Shown here in pieces: positions 1 to 7,602 of a stretch of DNA of 64,000 bases. The notes below the pieces were generated by a model, which saw only the letters and a list, made by a program, of their open reading frames with translations, was not told the DNA's origin and ran no database searches. The DNA comes from Anas platyrhynchos. Lineage: Eukaryota > Chordata > Aves > Anseriformes > Anatidae. Location: assembly GCF_047663525.1 (NCBI RefSeq), contig NC_092589.1:27463001-27527000 (forward strand). Direction: 5' to 3'. Made by a program: the position numbers and the translations under genes. Each line of letters starts with the position of its first letter. Within the stretch, counting starts at the first letter, position 1.

Positions 1-844
1 GGTTTCTTTTAGACCTTGTTGGAAGCATATTCTCAATTCCCAATTCATCCAGATTTTAGTATTTACTTAGCCGTTCATAATTTTAGGGATGATTAGGGTC
101 TCAGTGGGGTCGGTCAGGGGAATGCAGTTGTCCACAGTTCCCTGAGCGGTCCCATCGGTAATCTGAGCTCGCACATGAACTCAGGTTGTTTTAAGAGTTA
201 ACTGCTTTTCTGTTTCCATAACAACTCTCTCTTGGACCCATCATGATCCATTTGCCCCAAAGGGCTAACACCCATGATTTTAAGATCTCTGCCTAGAGCA
301 GAGGCAGAACTATTAACATTCCTACATCCTCTTTCCCTGCTCATTCAACTTCAAACACCTTTAACACTTTCAACAACCCTTTTAACACTTCCTTTATCTT
401 TCTCCAGAATGCCAACATCAAAGGCTCAGTCAGGGGCCAACTTAATTCCGTACCTTTTCCCACCAAGATGCTGAAACAACATCAGTATACAACATTTCAT
501 CCTATTCTCCTTCTCAAAACCAACATTAACTGTAGCAAAACATTAGAGTTTAAAGTTCCATTTAGGGGCCACTTTTCTCCACATTCCAGCTTATAAAGCG
601 GCCACCATTTATTACAATATTTTATCAATGTTTTCCTGTTCACACTTCCACCGGCAGATCCTCCAATATCCTTCCAGTGACTCAAAACACATGTGTTCCA
701 GTGACTCTAACGCACTTTTCTTAGGAATTTCACTGCTTACTCGCCCCCCCATTTTCCAGTTTACACTTTCAGAATACACGTGTTACTTACAAAAGCGTAT
801 CACAAAAACGTATCACTCACAAAATTACAGGCACGCAATATCTT

Positions 845-1085
845 TCAGTAGCGATGTCACAAAGCTACTATTACCAGCAATATTGCTAAAATCACAATAA
901 CAATAGTCAGAGTCAAATTCCACATGCGATAAGTCAGAAAACCGAACTGTGTAACACCGTAACGATATCTCTCTTATAACAATGCCACGAACCTACTATT
1001 ACCACCAGAAAAATAGCCAAAATCACAGTAACAATAACCAGAGTTAAATACCATACTCCATGAGTCAGAAAACCGAAATAAACAA
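845..1085. repeat. Imperfect tandem repeat pair, ~128-bp unit, in ERV-A leader
   Basis: Two diverged direct copies: both contain CTACTATTACCA (at about 865 and 993), then an AAAATCACA(A/G)TAACAATA block, and end with AAGTCAGAAAACCGAA / GAGTCAGAAAACCGAA. The spacing is about 128 bp. They lie within the minus-strand ERV internal region. Confidence 0.7.
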
Positions 1086-1091
1086 CACAAT

Positions 1092-1320
1092 TCCAGATGG
1101 ACCTTAAAGCGAGCTCTTTCCTTAAGGTCCCCAAATATACCTATGGTGCTTACCACATTGTATATACCAAACACTGCCTCGCAGAAGATCACCTTCCGAC
1201 TTACAGACAGTTCCAGATACAGATGGACCTCAAGGTCCCCAGATATACTTGTGGTACTAACCACAAAGTATATACCAAATACTGTCCTGCAGAAGTCACC
1301 TTCCGACTTACTGGACAGTC
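1092..1320. repeat. Imperfect tandem repeat pair, ~107-bp unit, each with a splice-donor-like site
   Basis: Two copies share CAGATGGACCT, AAGGTCCCCA(A/G)ATATAC, AGTATATACCAAA and CACCTTCCGACTTAC. Each copy ends with GACTTAC (1198-1204 and 1305-1311), which is GTAAGTC on the minus strand, a splice-donor-like sequence. A third donor-like site is at about 1366-1375. Confidence 0.7.
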
Positions 1321-1497
1321 CCAGATGACCGGTCTACCAGAAAACCAAACCAGAATAAAGAATATACTCACTTACAATGATGGGGTCCTTGTCTGCCTCC
1401 GCAGTGGTCCGGTGAGTCGAGGAGTCCCTCCGGGAAATCCCGGGGGTACCCTAGGGAGTCCTGTCCCCAGCGGGTCCTGCGGACCGGCAGAGAGGTA

Positions 1498-1515
1498 GTC
1501 CCATCTGGGGTGCCA
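1498..1515 (-). other. ERV-A primer-binding site
   Basis: On the minus strand the 18-mer TGGCACCCCAGATGGGAC starts three bases after the LTR end. TGG start, length and position are those of a retroviral primer-binding site. The complement would be a tRNA ending CUGGGGUG-CCA, compatible with tRNA-Arg(CCU) as I recall its acceptor stem; that tRNA assignment is tentative. Confidence 0.6.
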
Positions 1516-1518
1516 GAT

Positions 1519-2070
1519 TGATTCAAAGATCGAAGCCGAAATTCCTTTAAGTGGTATATTCTTTATTGCAGCGCTGGATGCACGGGGGATCTCTCCACCT
1601 ATCGTGCATACCCAGAGCAGAAAGCAGTCTTGAATTTATACAATCAATCTATCAATATTCTACAAGCGCCTATACATATGCATTACCTATCCCCGCCTTC
1701 CCTCGCTTCTCATGCTAATTAGCCTTTTGGCACCTTGCGCCTGCGTAGAGCCTCCCAAGAATTGTGGGCAGGGGTCTTTGGGAGGAAGACCCCGAGTCTT
1801 CCTCACAGTGTACTTTTCACCTTTGGTCAGGAATCTGCTGAATTGGCACGTTTCTTAATTGTGAGAGCTGGTTGTTGCCAATTCTTCCGTTTGTTGTATC
1901 TTTATAATGAATTCCAATGTCCAATTTTGAGATTTATAGTCCTTACATTTGTTTCTCTGTCCGTCTGCCGCTTCCTTATCATGAGTTCCAGTGTCTTGTT
2001 TCGAGATATACGGTCCATGTCTGGGGATTGTCCTTGCCTCCCCAATGCCTCCCCAATACCTCCTTAATCA
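1519..2070 (-). mobile_element. ERV-A LTR, 552 bp, minus strand (copy 1)
   Basis: On the minus strand the element starts TGATTAAGG and ends TTTGAATCA, giving canonical TG...CA ends. It has a TATA-like TTGTATAAATT (plus about 1633-1645) and, further along, an AATAAA polyadenylation signal (plus about 1561-1566), the normal U3-R-U5 order. At its U5 end it is followed by a primer-binding site, so here it is the 5' LTR of a minus-strand provirus. The same 552-bp LTR recurs at 16997-17548 with a few substitutions, but there it abuts unrelated DNA. Confidence 0.8.
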
Positions 2071-2190
2071 GAGACATCATCGCGTGGGGCAACACAGGAG
2101 AGGGGGCTTTGGAGAAAGGGGACAAAATCATACAAATGTGGCCGGCTGCTTTCGTCCTGCTAAGCAGAGGAAGGTGAAAGGACGTGCGCT
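2071..2190 (+). pseudogene. Retroviral reverse-transcriptase relic around the catalytic site (copy 1)
   Basis: A short stretch reads in one frame as DIIAWGNTGEGALEKGDKII, which parallels DIIVWGNTAEEVFEKGKKII just after the YIDD active site of the intact pol at 13829-13890. The similarity continues to the KVKG motif. It is about 110-120 bp of plus-strand RT sequence with frameshifting changes, not a gene. The same relic occurs at 17549-17668 and, without an LTR in front of it, at 25724-25870. Confidence 0.75.
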
Positions 2191-2364
2191 GGAACAGACC
2201 TTTATTTAGTAATAAACGGGAAAGACGGAGGGCATCAGGTCCCTGTGGACGCGCTCAGTAAAGGAGCAGCTCCGAACCGGCCACCGCTGCCGGCTGCGTG
2301 ATGCCTGCACGGGTTCCCAGCCCCTCACCTCCCTCCTCCGCGCCCCTGGTGCTGAGGCTGTTGC
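2191..2364 (-). other. Short GC-rich segment with a minus-strand poly(A) signal; possible divergent transcript (copy 1)
   Basis: Read on the minus strand, DNA downstream of the CRE repeat (2365-2434) has an open frame of about 70 codons ending at about 2206, then AATAAA (plus about 2200-2205). This would fit a short transcript divergent from the CRE promoter. The peptide resembles nothing I know. Conserved in copy 2 (17669-17842). Confidence 0.25.
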
Positions 2365-2434
2365 CGGGGGCGTTGGGGCACAGACCCGCCAGCTAAGGTC
2401 ATACGACGTCATCATTCCTTTATGACGTCAGGGG
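2365..2434 (+). promoter_or_regulatory. CRE-containing promoter repeat, upstream half (copy 1)
   Basis: This begins GGGGCGTTGGGGC(A)CAGAC and contains CGACGTCATC and a perfect cAMP-response element TGACGTCA (2423-2430). The same module, diverged, starts at 7236 immediately right of the ERV-B remnant. The two halves look like adjacent repeat units of one promoter that ERV-B split. In copy 2 the first site is also a perfect TGACGTCA (17882-17889). Confidence 0.6.
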
Positions 2435-2442
2435 GGTTGTGA

Positions 2443-3048
2443 AGACCAAGAACCAGAAAGGGAGCAAATTACCAGATATATGACCAAAAAGTCCATTATG
2501 AATAATGATTAGAAATTGGAACAATAGGGGCCCCAGAAAATTAAAGAGTAAATTGAAAATGATCCAGTATTTTATGATAGAATGACCAAAGGAACCCTTA
2601 AGACCCCATGTATTTTGATCCACGGAGGACGGGGTCTGTCAGGCTTTGAACATTAATAGTAGAATACCCGTGGATCCAGAAAAGAGCAAGCTGAAACATT
2701 GGAATTAGAAATTAGAGAGCAATTGATTAAGAATTAAAATGTGCTACTGTGCTGTGCTGCGCTTATACCTCCAGATAACAGGAGCCTCTCGGGCCCTGAG
2801 AATCAGATCAAAAACAACCTCATGGTTCAGACTTTAATCAAGGGGTCTAAAATAAGGAGGACTGTTCATAAAGGGACAGGTTATGTATATGTATAGGAAT
2901 GTTTATGTATATGTAACTTTTTACTAAAGCAATTTGTCACGTTAGGCCTGCACGACTTTGGTGGGACTACCCGCCCCGTGCTGCACGGAACTGAGTAAAC
3001 ATACCTACTTTACAATCTTACTGATTGTGGAGTCAGCTTTCTGAGAGT
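2443..3048 (+). mobile_element. LTR-like left end of ERV-B (copy 1)
   Basis: The stretch begins TGTGAAGACC and ends GAGAGTCA, followed two bases later by TTGGTGAGCC at the place where a primer-binding site would be. The 18-mer does not match a tRNA I can name. Parts (about 2650-2895) read like weakly coding sequence in copy 2 (18176-18373), so the LTR interpretation is uncertain. Confidence 0.35.
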
Positions 3049-4440
3049 CATTTTGGTGAGCCAGGCAGGAGACACTCTGCTCGGCTGCGGGATCGGCTGC
3101 AGCGTGGACGCCCCTAGGTGCACCCTGAGCGTTTTGCTCGGAGGGGACTCCACTCTCAGCTGCTCACCGCAGGAGCAAAGATCTCCTGAAACTGCAGACA
3201 AACGGTATGTTTTCAGCTGCTGGAGGGATACTAACTGGAGTGTTAATAATTGTATGTGTTTTTATGTATGTATTTTGTGTTGAAAGTATTTGTGTAAATG
3301 TAAGGGTTTGAAACAAAGTGTTACAAGTCACTTCACGAAGAACACAGTCAGAGACAATACTTATTTGGTTGGTTATCATTCTAAATTATATTCCTGTGGT
3401 ATGAATGAGATGTGCTGGAGGCCTCCGTGTGCGAGTGTGCTGTGTGAGTGAGACGCAGCGTTGCTGCAAAGCGAGTGCAGAGTTCCGATCCGTTGTTCCG
3501 TACTCTCCGCAAGGGGAGTGGGCAGAGACGAACGAAGCGCTTGACAGACTGAAAAGAAGTGCTGTTTTATCCAAGTTTTGAGTGGTGGTGCCTAATATAT
3601 GGGCCCGGTGTATCTTGTGTATCTTGTGTATCCTATTTTTGCTCTTAAATGTTTTGACTGTGACAAGAAAAAGGCAGGAGCATGACATGACATGCTTCCT
3701 GCAACATATGAGGCCCGCACAGGCCGAGACCTGGACTCGCTGAGACCTGAACAGGCCGAGAGACCGGAGCGGCGCCGAGAGACCGGAGCGGCGCTGGGAG
3801 GCCCGAGACACTACGGAGGGACTACCGCTGGACGGAGAGAGCCCTGAGAGATGCTGCAGAGCCACGGACGGCTCTGAGAGACACAGAATAGACCTGACAG
3901 AAGCTGCAAAACGCGGGGAAATTGAAGTAATTGCAGAACATCCGAGATCGAGTTGCTACGGGAGACCAGAGGCGTCAGTGGACACCGGTAGCTGACCCTC
4001 ACCGTGAGGCGAGTTGGCACAGAGCAGAGGGACGGACATCAGGACCCTGCAGCCTGTCTGACATAACCACGGAGGCAGCGGCAGCAGCGGCTGTGCTGCT
4101 TCACTCTGGCATTCTTTTTATAAAAGGTTTATCTTGCAATGCACAAAAGACTATTCGTCCCCAGATCGGTGTTATAACTATTACTAATGACGACTTAGCT
4201 CTATCGCAGGGCAGGAGTGCAGAGACGCAGATCACACTGCCAAATGGCCACCGGCAGGCTCTTTCACAAACCTAAGGCTGCAGCTGGCACTGCCTGCAGC
4301 CGTATAGCAGACGTTACACTCTCTTTCCTAACTAGTAATCATGTGTCTCATCCATTTGTGGTGAATGGCCAGTGACAAAAAGAAAAGGGGGGAGACAAAG
4401 ACAGAAACGGTACAAGGAGGATGCCACTGACACTAACAGC
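3049..4440 (+). other. ERV-B leader-like region without recognisable genes (copy 1)
   Basis: No ORF here resembles a known protein. The region contains GTATGT-type donor sequence near 3203, a stretch of short purine-rich direct repeats (GAGACCGGAGCGGCGC twice at about 3759-3797), and a 43-codon ORF starting at the ATG at 4243. It is identical or nearly so in copy 2. It resembles retroviral leader or gag-region DNA that has lost its reading frame, but I cannot assign it. Confidence 0.4.
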
Positions 4441-4481
4441 ATGGGTAATAGGAGTAGTATAAGTGACACAGGTGACGGTGC

Positions 4482-4824
4482 GGGGTGCTCTGCCTGCTGC
4501 TCGCCTTCGCCTGACTGTGCACTGCTGCCAACGGTGCTAGAGTAAAATGTGAAGACTGCTCAGATGGCAGTGATGAGAGTGCTTGTGTGAAGAAGATGTG
4601 TACTGAATCTGACTTTGTGTGCATAGATATCAATAAAGTGTGTAACCAGCAGAGAGATTGCAAGGACTGGGGTGATGAGCCCCTGAAGGAATGCAACAAA
4701 AATGAATGTGACTGTCCAGCTGGGAAACTGTGGAGATAGTGATGAATGCCAAAACCCTGGTATCTGTAGTCAAATCTGTATCAACCTGAAAGGCTATCAG
4801 ATGAATCCTGCTACGGGAACCTGA
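4482..4824 (+). pseudogene. VLDL-receptor-derived intron-less fragment inside ERV-B (copy 1)
   Basis: One frame (4482-4739) reads as a signal-peptide-like hydrophobic stretch LCLLLAFA, an in-frame TGA (4512-4514), then NGARVKCE and cysteine-rich LDL-receptor class A modules: [40 protein letters not shown] and NKNEC. It stops at TAG 4737-4739. A second frame (4732-4824) continues with the EGF-like [18 protein letters not shown] and YQMNPATGT. These match, in order, the start of the mature VLDL receptor, its last LDL-A repeat and its calcium-binding EGF module, with internal pieces missing and no introns. The parent gene encodes a multi-LDL-A-repeat endocytic receptor (in hens the oocyte yolk receptor). 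With a stop in the signal peptide and a frameshift it cannot encode a receptor. Confidence 0.85.
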
Positions 4825-5738
4825 AAAGGGCCATACGGCGAAGCAAATTAGATAACTGTTATTTAACTTGTCAGAAGATAAAAAAGAAAGTGTTTCAACA
4901 AGCAGCCACGGGAGGGAAGAATCACTGAACCCTCGGTGTGAGGGACTGTACCTTGTTTTACTGACTACTGAAACAGCTGTGAGAACTGCAGAAAGGGACC
5001 CATGCATCCAGAATAAAAGGACCAGTAACTACTGAAACTTGGAGGGTTGAGTCCACTCCTGGGAAACTGAAACTCAAGCTAAGGAAGAACTAATATTCTG
5101 GCAACGAGGCTCTGCAGGCTCTGCATGAATTAAGGATGCCAAATAAAGGGGACAAGCCTGAAGGGAGGAAAGGGAGAAGGCAAGACCAGGGCAGGACCCT
5201 CCACTGCGGTGTGTATGGTCTACCGAGGGAAGCAACCCCTATGGGTATTGACTGCCGAGTGAGAGGGCCTCGACTGGACTTCTCCCACACTAAGGTCAGG
5301 TTGTCCTGAGAAAATAACATCAGACCCTTTTTTTTAACCTATATAAAATTGTGATTCGTTTTCCAGGAGCTGGATCACCCTGACAGGCCGAATGGTAACA
5401 CAAGCCTGAATCAACCCTGAAGGTGTTTGCCTATTATGATCCAGATACGTGGGCAGCAGACAGATCGTGGGACTATAGGACCCCAGTATATATACTTAAT
5501 AGAATAATTAGGTTATTAGCTGTAATAGAAATAGTTATAAGTGATGAGAACTGCTTTGTATCAAAATAGCCTAACTTTGGATTATTTACTAGCACAAGAA
5601 GGAGAAGTCTGTGGAAAATTTAGCTTTAGTAATTGCTGTTTAAAGATTGATAAAAAGGGTGTTTCTTCCTAGTAGCTGATAGAATGTTATGTTCTGGTTT
5701 AGGATGAGAAGAATGTTAATAATATGCTGATGTTTTAA
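4825..5738 (+). other. ERV-B middle region, no gene recognised (copy 1)
   Basis: No long ORF. A pyrimidine-rich tract plus TTGTTACAG near 5757 resembles a retroviral splice acceptor. The segment 5150-5310 reads for about 50 codons in one frame (GDKPEGRKGRRQ...) but matches nothing I know. Confidence 0.4.
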
Positions 5739-5924
5739 TTGTTTTTAATTGTTACAGAGCAGTGTTTACACCAAGCCAAGGACCAAGCCAAATTCAGCTT
5801 CTCCCTGTCCTGCCAGCAGGCAGGCTGGGAGGAGGGCCGGACTGCTCGGGGTTGGGTTGGGCATCGGACAGCAGGTGGTGAGCAATTGCATTGTGCATCA
5901 CTTGTTTCGTATACATTATTACTA

Positions 5925-5975
5925 GTAGTAATATTATCATCATTATTATTGTTATTATTATTATTATTATTATTT
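5925..5975 (+). repeat. (ATT/TTA)n microsatellite (copy 1)
   Basis: An uninterrupted trinucleotide run, TTATTATTATTATTATTATT, with flanking imperfect ATC/ATT units. It is identical in length or nearly so in copy 2 (about 21402-21452). Confidence 0.9.
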
Positions 5976-5989
5976 TCTTGTTATCTCAA

Positions 5990-6409
5990 CTCACAGGCTT
6001 CACTTTCCCATTTCTCTCTCCCATCCCAGAGAAGGAGAGGGGGGAGGTGAGCGAGCAAACACAAACCTGGAAGGATATGGAATGGGATTTATTTTCATGG
6101 CTGCCTGGTGGACCATGGGTTAAAAGAGTGTTATTTTTATTGTTATGTGGTGTAATGACGTTATTATTTGTACCTTGTATGATACCTTGTTTTACATTAT
6201 CAATACGCCGGGTGATAAATAGTACATTGGTAATAACTTCTTTAAAAAAGGAAGGGAATATGTCAATTATGATGCTTAAGGATTGGACCCTCCAAGAACA
6301 AACTGATGAAATCCAGTTATTAATAACAGAAGAGACACGAATTGGGGATATTAAAAAGAAGATAAGGGATTGTGAGGAATGTTTTAACAATTCCAATTCG
6401 TGTCCATAA
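5990..6409 (+). pseudogene. Retroviral Env transmembrane-subunit relic in ERV-B (copy 1)
   Basis: The open frame ending at TAA 6407-6409 contains WDLFSWLPGGPWVKR followed by a hydrophobic membrane span and PCMIPC. That is the layout of the membrane-proximal region, membrane anchor and cysteine-containing cytoplasmic start of a gammaretrovirus-like Env TM subunit. A tail of about 70 residues rich in T, E and K follows. Upstream the frame runs into an (ATT)n microsatellite (5930-5975) and no surface subunit, fusion peptide or CX6CC motif is visible. Only the C-terminal end of env survives. Env mediates membrane fusion; this relic cannot by itself. Confidence 0.7.
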
Positions 6410-7235
6410 ATTTGTGTCCATAAAGAATAATTCTGTTTGAATCCTGTCTGCCTCTGGGCCCTGCACTGGCAATTTAGTTCTTGAACCACAGATGCAGTGT
6501 GTCCCAGTCTCCCCCTCATTCTAGTCAATTTATCACGTCTTCAGAAAACACTCCTTAAATTTGTGAACCTGTTTGCTTTTGTTATTCCGGACTTCTATTT
6601 CTAACAGTTACAGCCTTTTTTCCTGTCTTCTTCGAGATTAACTTAACACTGCTATAGATGTGTCTGTGAATGGCTGGGGAAGAATGTTTTAATTACTCGT
6701 GAAGCGTCAAATAAGAAAGCTGTTTGTGTTTGATGTCTGGGAGTTTCAGAACAACTGGTAACAACTAGTGACTGTTATGAGATCCTTGGTATCTGGCCAG
6801 GGGGGCCAAGAGATTAAGAGGAAGAAAAAAGAAGCTGAAGGACGGTTGGGAGACAAGACCTGTGGAGAGTGTACAGAGAGTGTTCCATAAACTTGGAATA
6901 GTGCCGAGTAAGTACAAAGGGTGAGAGGAAGACTACGAGCCTTCAGCATGAAAGACCCCTAGAGACCCCCAGAGGAGACTGATGCGCATGCTCCAGTAGG
7001 AGGGACTGGACCCCGGAAGCTAGTTATAATAATCTATTTTTTTAGAAGTAGTAATGAATATGTATTAGTCTAGGTGCATAAAAATCAGCTGCTTGATGTA
7101 ACTGGTGTGCGTCCTGGTGGAGCAGAGACTCCCGGTGCACCCAGCGCTGTTTGCTTACCTCTATTCCTTTATATTCTTTTAATAAATCCAATTTTTTTAT
7201 TTAATCCTAATTTGAATCCTGAGCCATTTATAACA
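6410..7235 (+). mobile_element. ERV-B right-hand terminal region with poly(A) signal (copy 1)
   Basis: Non-coding after env. It contains a TATA-like GCATAAAAATC at about 7075-7085 and AATAAA at 7181-7186, and ends TTATAACA at 7235 next to GGGG. This is the order expected of a 3' LTR (U3, R, U5), but a matching 5' copy is not visible at the left end. The LTR start cannot be fixed; TGTGTCTGTGAATGG near 6658 is one possibility. Confidence 0.45.
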
Positions 7236-7370
7236 GGGGCGTTGGGGCGCAGACGCGCCATAGAAGGTCATGTGGCGGCATCCTGCCTTTACGACGTCAT
7301 CCCTCCCTTATAACGTCACAGCCAGGGCACAGCATATAAGGCCCCGCTCGCGCCCACAGGGCCAGCAGTA
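7236..7370 (+). promoter_or_regulatory. CRE/TATA promoter of the RIMBP3-like gene (copy 1)
   Basis: The region contains CRE-type sites GACGTCAT (7293-7300) and AACGTCA (7312-7318) and a TATA box (CATATAAGG, TATAAG at 7335-7340) 260 bp before the start codon; transcription would start near 7365. TATA plus CRE is the layout of many CREM-driven spermatid genes, which suggests germ-cell expression (inference). The matching upstream half lies 4.8 kb away beyond ERV-B at 2365-2434. Confidence 0.7.
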
Positions 7371-7499
7371 GGGATTGCCTCTGCTGCTGTGCGGTGCTGG
7401 TGTTTGCTGGGGGCTCAGAGCCTGCTGTCCCTCTCAGGCCCAGGCCGTGCGATTGCTGGTGGCGATTGCTGGCAGCGTTTGGTGACCGTTCACCGAGTT

Positions 7500-7602
7500 C
7501 CAGTTATTTCTGGTTATTATTGCCAGTTAGTAGTAGTGGTTATTAGTAGTGGTTATTAGTATTATTATTAGTTATTAGTTATTAGTAGTGGTTATTGAAA
7601 CC
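7500..7602 (+). repeat. (TTA/GTT)n-type low-complexity 5'UTR (copy 1)
   Basis: The leader just before the start codon is a run of GTTATTAGTAG-type units (7520-7595), many of which create TAG/TAA stops in all frames. This supports initiation only at the ATG at 7603. Confidence 0.7.

Larger units (their letters stand above)
1..1518 (-). mobile_element. ERV-A: 5' leader and internal region of a minus-strand endogenous retrovirus (partial)
   Basis: Read on the minus strand, this stretch lies directly downstream of an LTR (1519-2070) and a primer-binding site (1498-1515). It therefore looks like the 5' untranslated leader and start of the internal region of a provirus that continues beyond position 1. 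It contains a good splice donor (GTAAGTGAGT on the minus strand, plus positions about 1366-1375) and two pairs of imperfect tandem repeats. No ORF longer than about 100 codons exists in any frame and I recognise no Gag motif, so the protein-coding part is either decayed or outside the window. The segment is absent in front of the second LTR copy at 16997. Confidence 0.65.
2435..7235 (+). mobile_element. ERV-B: 4.8-kb endogenous retrovirus remnant with captured host sequence (copy 1)
   Basis: The remnant is bounded by GGGG on each side (2431-2434 and 7236-7239), a possible 4-bp target duplication, and in copy 2 starts TGTGTGAAG and ends TTATAACA (TG...CA). Inside, left to right, are an LTR-like segment (to about 3047), a leader-like region with a splice-donor-like AAACGGTATG (about 3200), short G+C-rich tandem motifs (about 3755-3800), a VLDL-receptor-derived segment (4482-4824), splice-acceptor-like pyrimidine tracts (about 5750 and 6025), an Env transmembrane relic and a terminal segment with AATAAA. 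I see no gag or pol ORF. The two terminal segments do not align by eye, so this may be a composite of more than one element. Confidence 0.6.

Noticed and set aside
3386..3865. 159-codon minus-strand frame in ERV-B
   Set aside because: No similarity, opposite to the element's transcription, and Ser-rich low complexity.
6658..7235. Matching LTR pair for ERV-B
   Set aside because: The right end has LTR-like order but I could not align it with 2443-3048, so I do not claim a pair.
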